A DNA stretch of 64,000 nt, from NCBI GenBank assembly GCA_002803225.1, contig NXFV01000500.1, positions 1-64,000 of the forward strand, given 5' to 3'. The position numbers and the translations under genes were made by a program. The notes beneath the pieces are model-generated. The model ran no database searches. It was not told the origin of the DNA and saw nothing but the letters and a program-made list of their open reading frames with translations. This DNA comes from Gamarada debralockiae (taxonomy: Eukaryota; Ascomycota; Leotiomycetes; Helotiales; Hyphodiscaceae). The number at the start of each line of letters is the position of its first letter. Position 1 is the first letter of the stretch. Of this stretch, positions 48,401 to 60,510 are shown one piece after another.

Positions 48401-48983
48401 GAGCTAAGCGAGATTTTACATCTTCTGGAATCTGGTACCTTGACGACTGAACATCTCCTTCCTCTCTTTTCGAGTCATATTCCAATTCCTTCGGTGACAC
48501 TCTTATTGCAATCTCATGAGTATCAGCTCAGTAGCTGATATGTGGGCATGCCGGAATACTCAGCCTTTTGTGGGGCGGGTGTACTGTACTAATCAGAGCT
48601 TGAAGCATTCTTGACCATTGACATTCTTTATATTTTGCTACATATGCCATGAATAACAAGAATTCATAAGCGTCCATGCACGAGGGGAGTCTGTATTCCA
48701 TATGGAGTCCTCATTTGCCTGCTGTTGGCAAGGTCCAAAACGATACAAACGAAAGCCTGGCTATGAACGGCGAGTTATTGAAGAAAAGCTGGAGATGGCG
48801 AGGAGGTTGAGCTGACCTACAATCTGAATGCCATTCATTCTTGAGCTACCGTCCTATTTCACTAATAATCGAATGCCAAATCGTATTGTGTATTTGAGCA
48901 TTCTATACTGAATTTGCCGCCAAAAAGAACAAGATACCTGGGTACGTACTGTGCACCCACGATGACTACGGGCTCTGCACCAC
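48401..48983. other. Intergenic between transposon and kinase relic
   Basis: No gene supported. The short + reading MESSFACCW... at 48701-48820 is Arg/Lys-rich and unrecognised. Confidence 0.4.
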
Positions 48984-49390
48984 CTATGATACAATGAGTG
49001 GAGCTGCCTCTTTGAGTGTGGTAGGTCGGTCCTTTGGATCTTTTGACAGCATCCGAACAATCAACTTAATAGATACAACTTGTCTGCGCATGAGCCAAGT
49101 TTCAACTTTCTCTAGAGGAGGAAAATGCTTATGTTGTCTTCCACAATGATATTGGGTGGCATTACTCGGAAAGCTTCCAAATCGTCGACAGATCTTTCAG
49201 AAACGACTGTGCTCATCAACGCAAACACGGCTCCGAGAAAAAAGATGTCTGCGGGGAGCCGCTCGCTCTCGATAAAGCATTTTGAGACACAGAATTCGAA
49301 ACGTGGATATCATCGGGAGATAGTTTTTGCTGCGTCGCATTTGCGGCATTTGAAGCTTGGGTCGTTGATGTCGCGGCCGCAGCCTTACCA
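48984..49390 (-). pseudogene. C-terminal fragment of a protein kinase domain
   Basis: Reading the minus strand downwards, ESERLPADIFFLGAVFALMS is the subdomain IX pattern (DxxxLGxVxxEM). After a frameshift near 49130, FPPLEKVETWLMRRQVVSIK leads to LIVRMLSKDPKDRPTTLKEA, the conserved subdomain XI with its Arg. A stop follows at 48984-48986. Upstream YPRFEFCVSKCF may be a worn activation-segment/APE motif. Earlier subdomains (glycine loop, HRD, DFG) were not found between here and 49700, so this is a truncated relic. It lies next to the transposon, which may be coincidental. Confidence 0.6.
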
Positions 49391-49723
49391 TTTCTCACCT
49401 CCCGACGGGTCTGATTTGGCCTTGAGCTGCTTTCTGGACCCTGTACAGCATCGCATCCTGTATACCCGCTAGAGATGGACCATATAGTTGATTGCGAAAT
49501 TTCAGAGAAGCTTGGCAAGATTCGTGGGTGTGAGGCTCCAAGCTGAAAATACAACGATTGCCGCTGCTTGCAGGATTGGCTGAGTTGGCACTACCAATCA
49601 GCAGTACTTCTGAAGTCACACAAAACACAAGTGAGGCTTCAAGCATTGGGAATCTATACCTTCCCTAAACAAACAAATATCTATACAAGCATCTCCCTTC
49701 CTTGCTTCCCCTCCTGACCAATT

Positions 49724-52700
49724 CTACACAACCTGACTATACCCACTCCCCAGCCTCTTCTTCCCCGACTTTATGTACTTCCACCACTTCCGCCCCTCAT
49801 CAACCCAAAACACACTACTCGTCAATACCACCAGTCCAACCAAATCCCAGAACCCCAATGCCTCAGTCTGGAATACATCTTGCAGCCACGGGAAATAGAT
49901 CACCATGATCTGTCCCGCTAAGCTCAAGGACACCGCCCAATTAAACAGTTTATTTCCGAACAGTTTAACTTCCCCTCGCAAGATGGACTTCGATTCCGAG
50001 CGGCAGTTGAGCGCATTGAACATATCAAAGAACACGAAGCAGGTGAATGTCATAGTCGTATCGCGTTTAGTTACTACGCCATCAGTGAGCATTTCGTGAG
50101 TGTAGACGGCCATTGTGCCGAGCATGATTATAGAGGCAGATGTGAGGACGCGAGTTATGAGTGGCCACGTTAGGACGGGGGCGTTGCGTTTTCGTGGGGG
50201 CCGGATCATAACGTCTGGGTCGACGGGCTCAACTCCTAATGATTGGGCAGGTGGTCCATCCATGATAATATCTACGTCTTATCAGCATACCAACACTCGT
50301 TACGGAAGGAGACGGAGGTCTTACTTATCCAAAGAATCTGCATCGCATTCAAAGGATTCTTAAATCCCAAACACGTGCAGAAAAACACGAGACTGAGTGC
50401 CGCAGCACTGGTGCTGAGTTGGAAGGTCAGGAAGTTCTGGATGTTGTGGAAAATTCCTTTGCCTTCTTCGATTGCGTGGAGGATAGTGGAGAAATCGTCG
50501 TCGGTGAGAATCATGTCTGCGGCTTCTTTGGCTACGTCTGTTCCCATCAATCCCATTGAGATGCCTATATCAGCTTTCTTCAATGCAGGGGCGTCGTTCA
50601 CTCCGTCTCCCGTCATCGCAACGATATCACCGCGTGCTTGTAGGGCACGGATGATCTTCATCTTGTGATCCGGAGACGTCCGTGCGAAGATCGAGGTATT
50701 TGCAATAGCTGCTTCGAGCTCTTCGTCAGACATCTCGTCGAGTTCGTCACCTCGCAGGACTGGCTTCACAGAGACAGAGCTTTCAGTGGCTTCCCGGGGT
50801 GTAGCAATCGCCATTCCGAGCTTCTTGCCAATTGCCAATGCAGTGGTTTCTGCGTCTCCTGTTATCATAATGACTTTGACGCCCCCACGCATCAGGCGTC
50901 TGATTGATTTCGTTACGCCTGCTCGTGGAGGATCGCTCATTCCCACCAATCCTGCGAATGTGAGCCCTTTGTACACATCTTCGCTATGAGACACCGGCGG
51001 TTCCGCTGACTTAGGGGTGACCGGCGTACTAGCTCGACTCAGAGGTTGGGTGAGAGATTTGGCATGCTTCGGGACTGGTCCACTTGCAAAACCAAGAACT
51101 CGTAACCCTTCCTCAGCCAACTTTTCAGCAGCATCCAAAGCTTCTTGTCTTCGTGCTGAATCTAAGACCATCTCGCGGCCATCTTTCGTCAGATATGTAT
51201 CACACCTCTTCAGGATCCGATCCACAGCGCCTTTGATGTACGCTACCTCCTTCGTTGTGGAAGTTCCATCTGGTCCATTGTCCCCTATCGTGACACCCAT
51301 CCATTTTCTTTCCGAGCTGAAGGGAGTCTCGCCAAGGCGGTGTCCGAGACTATCTCGAACATCATGCTCCTTAAATCGATCTAGCATATCGAGCATCGCA
51401 ACATCAGTCGGCTGTCCAACCCATCTGCTTCGGATGCCATGACTAGGGCTGCGGCCTTGAGTAGAGGACAATACTGCGATTGAGGAGGCCGAAGGGGGGT
51501 GATTAGTATGCAAACGAGTGAGGCGAGCATTGTTTGCAATATTGCCAATGCGTAATATTCGTAGCGTCACTGGATCGGGATTGGCTTCGGTTGCCTCGTC
51601 ATCTGAGTCGACATCAATTGGTTCATCTGCATCGAAATACCACATTTTCGCCGTTGTCATATGGTTCATTGTGAGCGTTCCTATACATTATGAGCTTGGA
51701 CAAGACTAAGTAGTGTAATAACTTACCAGTTTTATCACTACAAACCACATTGACAGAACCAAGAGTCTCCACGCTCGGCATCTTTCGTACAATGGCATTA
51801 TGCCGTGCCATTCGATGCACGCCAAGGGCGAGAGTAACCGTAACGATGATAGGGAGACCTTCTGGAATAGCTGCCACAGCTAACGAAATCGAAATTGTGA
51901 AGATTTCGAGAAGTCCTTTGCCTTGAAACCACCCAACAAGTGATATCACACCAATGATAACGAACGAAGCTTGGCTGAGTTGGGATCCGAGAGAGTCCAT
52001 AGAGAGCTGGAGAGGGGTTCGAGGGCTCTCAGTCTCCGTCACGCTTGCTGCGATTGTTCCAAAATGGGTATTTCCACCCGTCGCGTATACAATTCCATGC
52101 CCATACCCTGATCTCACCAACGTGCCCATAAATGCTATGTTCGTCGTGTTGTTTAATCGTGTGTCTGCGCCAACAGTGCCGGCGCCCGCAGATGCGTAGG
52201 ATGGGGATCCAGGAGGCTCCAAGTTAGTCGATGCCGTCCTCGACAGGAACGTGTTTCTATTCTTTGCTTCCGCCGTGATCCTTACAGGTTCATTCTCCCC
52301 AGTCAAATTTGATTCATCAATCGTCAAATCCGATGCCATCGTCACACGAATATCGGCAGGTATCCGGTCTCCCGTCGAAAATATAACCAAATCTCCGGGA
52401 ACCAACTGCGCAGCCATAACTTTGCTTGACGCAGCTTCTACTTTTGCCTCTGCATCTGCATTGGACGTCGAATCCACAAGAGGCTCTGCGTCTAGCGTCG
52501 CGCCAGCACTGGGTGGCCATGTTGGAGTCCGTTGATTTGTCCTCAGTTCCCCCCGAATCAAATGTGCATGGTTTGGAACTAGGTGGCTCAACGCTTCAAT
52601 CGACTTTTCCGACCTGTATTCTTGTATAAATCCAACAGACACCACAATTGTAACTGCCACAGCAATACTGATGGCATCATCTTTATTCCCAACCAACACA

Positions 52701-53153
52701 GAAGCACCAGCAGAGCAAAGAAGAAGTAGTATCAGGGGTTCCTTGAATTGCTTCAAAAATCGCAACCATAGTGGTTCAGGTTCTTCGTGGGGGAGTTCGT
52801 TCGGACCTTGATCGTGTAGTCGTGAGAGGGCTTCGGCTGGAGTGAGACCAGTTATGAGGGAGGTTTGTAGTCGCTGAGCAGTTTCGGCTGGGGTGAGGCT
52901 TGAGTATTCATCTGCTATTGACTAGACAGACATTAGCTCTGCTATGAGCACAATACGCTATTGAACGAACCTTCGCAACAGATGAAGGGGAACGGGTGTG
53001 TCTGCTCCTAGAGTCCCTTGATCTCGCCCTTTCTGTGGATCGCGGCCGCGATGTAGGTTCTGAATTCGCATTGAGAGATGGCAGATTGGTCATTGGCAAC
53101 AGATTCCCTCCCGGACCTGGGCTGGCCGACCGTGAAAGGCGCGGCCAAGGCAT
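49724..53153 (-). CDS. PMR1: P-type Ca2+/Mn2+ ATPase of the secretory pathway (PMR1/SPCA)
   Basis: Pumps Ca2+ and Mn2+ into the Golgi, supporting glycosylation and ion homeostasis. Four exons: 53153-52971, 52921-51727, 51680-50325 and 50271-49724. Introns are 46-53 nt and splice in frame to 1093 aa. The N-terminal 60 residues are Ser/Arg-rich, followed by the cation-ATPase N-domain ([20 protein letters not shown]). TM4 carries [16 protein letters not shown]. The second intron splits the phosphorylation motif SDKTG|TLT. The nucleotide domain shows [11 protein letters not shown], and the hinge shows [14 protein letters not shown] and [19 protein letters not shown]. After the third intron [21 protein letters not shown] opens the last membrane block. 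Residues 53152 downward to 52971 form a short first exon; its Met is chosen because the frame is closed upstream. Confidence 0.93.
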
Positions 53154-54440
53154 CTTTCCCTCTCAATTCCTCCACGGCCAAATGGCACGAGCAGCAGCAG
53201 GATCTGCTGTCGCAGTATATTATTGCTGAGGCATTCGAGGTCTGGGGTAGCTGGCTGTACTCAAGTTGGTTCGAGGCGTTGAAATGCGGGTAAGCTTGGT
53301 TGGCAGTGAACACGAAGGATTATGCGACGTCAGTTTATGTGATTGTAGAGGATTCCAATGTTCAGATTGAAGTTTGGGTTTATTAAATAACAATATCGCA
53401 GAACAGCCAAAATAAAATAAAAAATAAGAATTGATTATTGGGTACGTGTCGTCCGCGACTGCTCGCTGAGCCCGTTTCAGGAAACCTTTTAATGATGGGT
53501 CTTTTTGGCCGTCCATCACAACCCCTGTCTGCAGATTTGGGCCTGAGGCACATCAGGACTGTGCTCTTTATAATCGCTGGGAGAGTGTGAAACTTTAGGA
53601 GATATCAGGCTAATTGGACAGACGTTTACAGTAAGACTCCACAATTTAAACACCTCAAGAAAATTCCTGAATGATATTGGACTGCTATATATCGGAAACC
53701 TGGATTTATCGGCCTGAACCTTCGGATTCTGTAAACTTTGGGTGAGTACATCAGAAAACATATCAGAACGGCGAGTCGATACTTTTTGGTGTATTCCGGG
53801 AGGTAAAATAGGTGTAACAGCCTAGAATATAAGGAACTTGGACAAAGAAATCAGGCCAAAACTCTGAAATTTGTAGGTTTCGGCCTGATATTCCTATCAT
53901 GTGGCCTTGGTTACATCGGAAATCTGGTTATACCAGAATGAAAGGCTCTGAATTTTTGATCCTATATAGCCAGGTTTGACTGTAGCACTTTAATCACGAA
54001 ATTAAAGGAGCAATTCGTGGTAAGGTCACGTGGATAATTTTGAGCCTCACATTACAGGCCGCCCGAGCTTGATCGGCTAGCTCGCCAGCCATCTTCTCCT
54101 TCATCCCCTCCAAGTTCCTCCGTCATGATAATAATTTGTCGCAACCTCCAACATCTGCCAACCTCCACCCCTTGATCACTTGCTCTTTGCTTTGCTTTAT
54201 TAATCATTAAGACGCGATCAATTATTCGACTCGTATTCGAGAACAATACGCCGTCGATGAGATTTGCGATCGAGTTGCTCCTTTCTTGACGCGGTTTCGC
54301 AACATCACAACAAACGCGCTCACCAACCCCCCCGAATTGTCAACAACGAACTCGCACATTTGCTAGCAACAACGAGAACCACCTCGCCTTAGGGCGCACG
54401 GCATCACTTGAATTCTTCTTCATCATCTTCCCTGATCGCC
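53154..54440. other. Intergenic between PMR1 and RAD21 with repeat-like DNA
   Basis: The shared upstream region of two divergent housekeeping genes. Between about 53628 and 53986 the DNA differs from its surroundings: AT-rich, with an imperfect repeat (ATCGGAAA(C/T)CTGG near 53692 and 53929) and a 13-bp hairpin arm pair (ATCAGGCCAAAAC at 53848 with GTTTCGGCCTGAT near 53876). Its ends read ACAGTAAGACT (left) and, reversed, ACAGTCAAACCTGG (right), resembling worn pogo-type ends. No coding gene is supported. Confidence 0.4.
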
Positions 54441-56439
54441 ATGTTTTATTCGGAGACTCTCCTGTCCAAGACCGGGCCTCTGGCCCGTGTCTGGCTTTCC
54501 GCGAACTTGGAGCGAAAATTATCGAAAAATCACATCTTGCAAGCCAGCGTCAAGGACAGTGTTGATGCCATCGTTACTCCAAACCAAGCGCCCATGGCGT
54601 TACGACTCAGTGGCCAACTTTTGTTGGGTGTTGTTAGAATATATAGTCGAAAAGCGCGTTATCTACTCGACGACTGTAACGAAGCTTTGATGAAGATCAA
54701 GATGGTAAGCCGCTTCCGAACGTACCTGATTTCTTATCGATCTAATCGTATCACAGGCCTTCCGCCTCTCTGGCAACAATGATATCCCCGCGGGCCTCCA
54801 TATGCCTTCACGCGACGCTCTTATGCTCCCCGATGTGCTCACAGAAGGAGATAATCTCGAAATGCCGCCTATGCCAGACGCGTCGTTCCTTTTTTCCCAG
54901 AGGGATGATGAGCCGCATCTCAACCGAAAGCGCCGAGCTGGAAGTCGCGACATTAACCTACAAGACGATCTACAGGGCAGTCAGTTCTTGCAGAACAGCA
55001 TCGAGAACAGAAATCTCGATGAAGAAGAGCTTGCTCTTGATCCCATGGATGATATTGACTTGGGCTTGGATTTTGGTCTCGATTTGGATGATATGAATGT
55101 CAACGGAAAAAACGACAGGAGCATTGAAATTGGTCGAGAGGCGCCTGCTGCTCGGGTCGCTGAGGACGACCTCTTGAGTGAGCTTGACGTTCAGATACCA
55201 AGCAAGGAGAATTTCCCCAGAGAAGACCGCGACGTGTCTCTCAACCTAGATTTTGGTGGCGATGACGGTGTCCGTTTGGCAGATGATGACGGTGATGTTG
55301 ATATGTTCGACAATATCGGTGACCAACCAGATGTCTCCGCCCTCCCTGCTGCTCCTACGATCGACAGAACAAGAATATCCGAGTCACCCCTCTCCGATGT
55401 TGATGAAGCCATCGTACAAGAGGGTCAACGCGACTTGAACAACACCAGTGTCTATGAACAACTAGAAGACGAAACCGAACAATCCATCCATCGAAATCCC
55501 GCACAGCGTGCTAGAAGACAAAAGGTCATACAAATGGACAACGAAATCGAACTCAGCAACGGAGCAATCAAACAACAGCAGTTGAATCGAGACAAGATCA
55601 CGCGACCCCAATCCTTCCTCCCCCGTGATCCCGAACTCCTTGCCCTGATGGAGATGCAAAAGAATGGTGGTTTTATTTCCAACATCATGAACGACGGACG
55701 AAGTAATGGTTGGGCACCAGAACTCCAGGGCATGCTTTCATTAGCTGCTGTCCGAAAGGCCGGCGACCTGAAGCGTAAGCGTGACAGCGGCATTGCAGAC
55801 ATGGAGGGTGAAGATGAAGAAGGACCCAACAAGTCACCACGTCTGGATTACGGCGAAGATGAGGAAGATCTTGCCGCTGGTCTGGGTGATGCTGGTCTCG
55901 GCCGTGAGGAAACCATGAATCCCGATGGTACAATGATGGAGATGCCCGGCGATGATGGTTTCATGATGGGCCAGGAGGATGAGGAGCACAATGCCACAGC
56001 AGGTCTTGTCGATTCGCCCGGTCCCAACTTCGATGACACCACAGCACCACTCGTACACCCGGCGGACAGCGGCCCTGTCTCTCTCGGCACCAAGCACGCC
56101 GTTCATCTATTGCGAGATCGATTTGGCCCTGAGGCTGCGAACAGTCCCGACAAGAGAAAGAAGGCTAGCGTTCTCTTCCAAGACCTCTTACCAGAAGCAA
56201 CAACAAGCAGAGCAGATGCCACGAAGATGTTCTTTGAGGTATTGGTTCTTGCAACAAAAGACGCAGTCAAGGTGGAGCAACAAGAGGAGTTACTAGGTGG
56301 ACCAATAAGAGTACGAGGCAAGAGAGGTTTATGGGGCGACTGGGCTGAGCGGGAAGCTGGAGGAGAGATCGAAGAAGAGGCCAATGCTGCTCCCAACGCT
56401 AGTCTTGAGAGTGCGTCAGCTGTGGCCGTCACCGCATAA
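54441..56439 (+). CDS. RAD21: Mitotic cohesin kleisin subunit Rad21/Scc1
   Basis: Closes the SMC1-SMC3 cohesin ring and is cut by separase at anaphase. Exons 54441-54704 and 54757-56439, with a 52-nt intron (GTAAGC ... TCTAATC ... TCACAG), give 648 aa. The start is fixed by the invariant kleisin N-terminus MFYSETLLSKTGPLARVWLS; residues 1-105 form the Rad21/Rec8 N-domain (SGQLLLGVVRIYSRKARYLL). The middle is acidic and disordered, and contains SIEIGRE at residues 210-216, which fits the separase consensus SxExGR. The C-terminal winged-helix domain includes SRADATKMFFEVLVLATKDAV at about residues 575-595 and IRVRGKRGLWGDW. The -FYS- opening and LATKDAV favour Rad21 over Rec8. Confidence 0.95.
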
Positions 56440-57232
56440 GAGATCATGGAAATGGATGGCTTTGTTTTACAAGTATAATAATGGTTGCATGGCATGTCGA
56501 GTAGGAAGACAAACGGCGTTCTTACATGGTACTTTTCTTCTGCAGGATATCTGGAGTGGGGCGTTCATGGTGTTTTCTTTCGATATTTCCGATATCCATA
56601 TGCTATTGGTACTCGAAGATGGACGCTAAGAGGATGGATACCCTGATACCTGGTTACTTTAGTTAGTGGCTCGAGCATTTGAGAAGAAAAATACATTTCG
56701 TGTTTGTAGTGATTGCTTGTGTTACTGCTCTGTTGTGCTGTGCTTCCATCTCCGCTTTTGTTGCAAATTTCCTGCTGGTTCCATTCTTTTCAAGTGAAAA
56801 AGGTTACCCTGAGTGGGCTCATTGCCCCCAGCATCGTCAAGTTTCGGGATCTTCTACACGGCATCGATTTTCGAACCATCTCGTCATATCCTTCTGCCCA
56901 TATCACCCCACCTCCACCACTCTTCCTTTCCCACAAACTCTTAAACCGCCTTCATATTCTCATGCAAGACCATGCACTAGACACAGCCTTCGGGCTGCTC
57001 TCCTCCCAATCTAGAAAGATGATGAAGGACTCTATAGCTCATCTCTGCCACCAAACAAAATTCCTGCGCGATCTCATAGAATATCAGCGCGCTACCTTGG
57101 TAATCATGCCACCAGAACTGGCGCAGTTAACGCGATCCCTCATACGGGCCAGTAAGTCTGCAGCACCTTCGTGCTACACTTCGAAGCAATATTAATAACG
57201 TCTTTTTACGAACTCCTAATTCTCGAATCGTG
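56440..57232. other. Intergenic; 3' side of RAD21 and start of the F-box array
   Basis: The frame 56713-57195 has no motif but ends with MPPELAQLTRSLIRA just before a GTAAGT, so the final part could be a short upstream exon of F-box copy A. That is uncertain. Otherwise nothing is seen. Confidence 0.35.
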
Positions 57233-57636
57233 GTCCTTCCCCAAGAAATGCTCTTCAATATCTTCCATCGTCTAGATCCGGTGACATCGACCTGCCTCAG
57301 CCTAACCCGCAAGGCTTTCTACGCGATCCATAAGTCTCTTCACGGCAAGCGCCACTCGAGAAACCCATCCCATGAGATATATCCAGCAGGCCTCCGCTAG
57401 TAAATCCTCTGTTTAGTTGGAAGCCACTTGGTGTTGTGTACTGTGGCTTGGTCAATAAGTTCGTTATCCTTGAGAGAATGCAAGAGGTGTGGGAGGAGAT
57501 AATGGAGGAAAGCCTTAAGATGGAGCTTGATGGACTACGAGCTGAACAAGCTAGTTGGAGTCACTATGACAACATTGTGCTGAATTTTGACGAATTGTTG
57601 GGGGGGTGTGGTACGGGAGCACAAATCATAACTTGA
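57233..57636 (+). pseudogene. F-box-like family copy A, broken
   Basis: Begins with VLPQEMLFNIFHRLDPVTST, the F-box motif of this local family, and continues CLSLTRKAFYAIHKSLHGK to a stop at 57398-57400. The family C-terminus resumes in another frame at about 57415-57636 (SWKPLGVVYCGLVNKFVILE..., then an acidic helix). Sequence between has lost the 'VPL' segment seen in the other copies. No start codon for the first part is clear. Confidence 0.6.
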
Positions 57637-57977
57637 ACACGAAGAGCAGCGGATCATGTCGGCTGCCCTAGGACCCAGCAGATCCCAATTCTCTCTTTTT
57701 TTCACTATCATCAGCGGATAAATGGATTCTTCCTGCGAACTTGACAAGTGTCTCGATGCCTCTACTAAGGTTCGCAGTAACTTCGAATGCCTTCTGGCAT
57801 ATTAAGTCAGCAGAGGAGTTTGTAGTAGGCGCTGGCACTAGGACATGCATCTAATACATCACACTCAAACAAAAGCATAGAACTTCCTTCATTTGCATAT
57901 TTGAACCCATTCAACTACCATTTTGTAATCAGAAAGACACAGCATAGAGTCTGAACCCGAAAATCAGAACTTAAAAC

Positions 57978-58425
57978 GTGGATCAAGTCTCCGAAGCCAA
58001 TGAGTCCGCTGGTAAGTCACTAGCAATTCTCACGACGCAAAGTGACAAAGCTTCAATAACTGTCCTTACAGAAATCACCCAAGCCAACCTCTCAAAGCTA
58101 CCCACTGAAGTCCTCGAAATCTTCCAAGTATCTACATCTCATTGTTTCCGCCTTTCTCGGCGTCACGTGCAAGGCCTGCTATGCCATTCATCGATTCCTC
58201 CACGGTCCAGTGCCACTGTTCGCGTCCGTTCCGAACACTTTCAAATCCCTCTATGTACTTCTATGCAGCTGGATGCCGCCCGGATATACCTTTAGCCCTT
58301 CTCTGGCGAAATTCATGAACCCCGAACGCCAAGTCCAAAGAAAGTTAATCCAAGAGGAGCAGGGGATAGCGCACATGGTATTTTGGAAGGCTAATATGGT
58401 GAGGCGATGGCAAGAAGTAATATGA
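57978..58425 (+). pseudogene. F-box-like family copy B, broken
   Basis: A short first exon reads DQVSEANESA, but its initiator is GTG (57978). An intron (about 58012-58071, GTAAGT to TTACAG) leads to EITQANLSKLPTEVLEIF. A one-base shift near 58128 moves the rest to the frame KYLHLIVSAFLGVTCKACYA, then IHRFLHGPVPLF and a Trp-containing C-terminus (LCSWMPPGYTFSPSLAKFM) to the stop at 58423-58425. Lost start and frameshift indicate a pseudogene. Confidence 0.65.
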
Positions 58426-58927
58426 TGGTGGAGATGGTTTTTGGCCGTGTTAGGGAGTTCGATGGGAGGATCCTCGCTGTTGAAGGGGAGACGTCACGTG
58501 AGCAATACTTGCAGACAACGGCACGCATTCTCCTTCCCTAGAGTGACTTAAAATTCGAGCCAAATGGGAAAGAGGTGCTGGTTCTGGAAATATTAGTCGA
58601 GTTGCAAGCAGTCTTGTGCCCCCTTCTTATCATTTTCGCGAGTATCGGTTGCTTCATAATCTGTATGTCTAGACTTCGACACTCGCGTTTATGCGACAAG
58701 TGGCGATGACGTCTCACTCTTAATCTACAACGTCAACCTACGATCAATCCATTATTGAATAAAGTTGAGGATTGATTCCATATTTGACACGAAATTATAC
58801 CTCTCCTTCATAGCCAAAAGGTTAAAAAAGTTCGGGTCCAAGAAGTGCCCACTGGTATATGGTGAGCGAAGCCCCCCGAGCTAAGCCTAAAATGGAATGC
58901 TAACAGTCCGTAGGTCACATCAAACAC

Positions 58928-59430
58928 ATGTACAGCATGGATTCCGAAAGCGATGGCAAGAGCCCACCGGTGATGTCTACATTGATGGGAGCAACTTCAA
59001 CGCCCCCTTCGATCAACATGGCAGGTGAGTCTACCCACTACCTACCAGACACTCTCCAACATGTCCCTTAGAACTTAATTCAACCACCTCCGAAGTTCCA
59101 GGCCTCACCTCCTTACCAACAGAGCTCGTGCTCAAAATATTCGAAGGTCTCAACCGCGTGGCATCTACTTGCCTCGGCCTCGCCTGCAGATCTTTTTACG
59201 TGATCCACAAGTCTCTTCATGGCAAAGTCCCTCTTGTGTCTTTCGTCCAGCCATCGAGAAATAGAATCTATGAGTCTACGGATTCATTGTTCATCCGGTT
59301 GGAAAGTTGGATGGCGCCTAATTATGCATTCGATCATTCGAGAAAGACATTCGTGAAAGTCGATCTTGATGGACAGAAACGGGGTGGAGGAGAATGTCGA
59401 GGAGGGTCAGAGTGCGAAGCTAGAATGTGA
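58928..59430 (+). CDS. F-box-like protein, family copy C (only open copy)
   Basis: Exons 58928-59024 and 59072-59430, with a 47-nt intron (GTGAGT to CCTTAG) in phase 1, give 151 aa. A second Met nine bases later is equally possible. Residues 1-42 are Ser/Thr/Pro-rich. The F-box-like core reads LTSLPTELVLKIFEGLNRVA then STCLGLACRSFYVIHKSLHG, and a C-terminal family segment reads RLESWMAPNYAFDHSRKTFV. F-box proteins bind Skp1 and deliver targets to SCF ubiquitin ligases; here only the F-box plus about 70 residues is present, so substrate recognition is unclear. The tail is Gly/Arg-rich and may be altered relative to copy B. Its neighbours on both sides are broken relatives. Confidence 0.65.
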
Positions 59431-59679
59431 GAGGTGACGGTTGTGTGGAAGAAGCACTGAAGGCCTTGGGAGATTTCGTGAGTAAAGAGGTCCATTAATA
59501 GAAGCTTCCGAGCCGGTGCTATAAGTCTTCTCTAAGTATTTTACTTTTGCAGAAAGAAGTACTTTCTGGAAAGCCTGATCTATGACCCATGGGACACATG
59601 AAGCCGGAAGCAGGTAGTATGCCTTGTATCAGACTTCACCAAAGTTATGAGGACAGATAAATGACAAAGAATCTCCCAT

Positions 59680-60141
59680 AAAGAAGAAGCATGCAAATTA
59701 TTCGTACAGAAAGCTCAAGGTCTCTGATGCCTCGTAAGTCAACTACCCAATCCATATACATATAGAAAATCTTACACTAAACTTTCACGAGAGCTTACTT
59801 CTATCCCAAACCTTCATCTCAGAACCCGTACCATTACAACCCTTTCCGCAGAGCTCATCCTCGAAATATTCAAGAGCCTCGACCCGGTCACCACTACAGC
59901 CTAGGTTTAGCCTGCAAGTCATAGTACGAAATCCACAAGTCTTTACATGGCAAATTCTCCCTCACAACAACCTTTCCAGTATACATACCCTACTTCCTTG
60001 CGCTCCCAGTCCCATCCATTGCCGGATCTTCTTGCGAGCTGGGTAGCCCCTCGTTGCGTCTACTGTTACTATGGCAAAAAATCATTATGACTCCTACGAG
60101 ACTCGAGTATTTATGGAGCATAGTGCTTGGAGATAGACTGT
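59680..60141 (+). pseudogene. F-box-like family copy D, broken
   Basis: A possible first exon ends KLKVSDA with GTAAGT at about 59734. After an intron ending CATCTCAG (59821) the frame reads TRTITTLSAELILEIFKSLD then PVTTTA and a TAG. One base on, LGLACKS is followed by another TAG and YEIHKSLHGKFSLTTTFPVY, continuing to about 60141. A frameshift plus at least one stop disable it. Confidence 0.6.
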
Positions 60142-60510
60142 GAAAAGATTTGAAAGACAGTGGGCTACTTGATGATTTCTTGGTCTACCAGGATATTGGA
60201 GTACTGAGATATCGTAAAAGTTTGTATCACGAGTACCAAGCATCGAACAGTCAATAATGCTGGTTATTCTGACAGGCCAAAGATGGAACAAATGGACTCT
60301 TTCTTTGATTTTGCGTCCTCCTTCTTTCTTTGAGGCTCTTTTGTTATATCTCAAGCGCGAAGCGTTCGTGATAAGTAGAAAATGAACATGGACGCAACAT
60401 TCTGTCAAATCTCGAACACTCTCGAATAACGCCATGGATCTATTTAGGAATATGAAAAGCACTCCACTCCTTGATTGCTCTAATTTATTGATTTTTTGAA
60501 ACAAGAAAAT

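Noticed and set aside
54663..56106. Minus-strand frames opposite RAD21
   Set aside because: Shadow frames; the kleisin on the + strand has both terminal domains.
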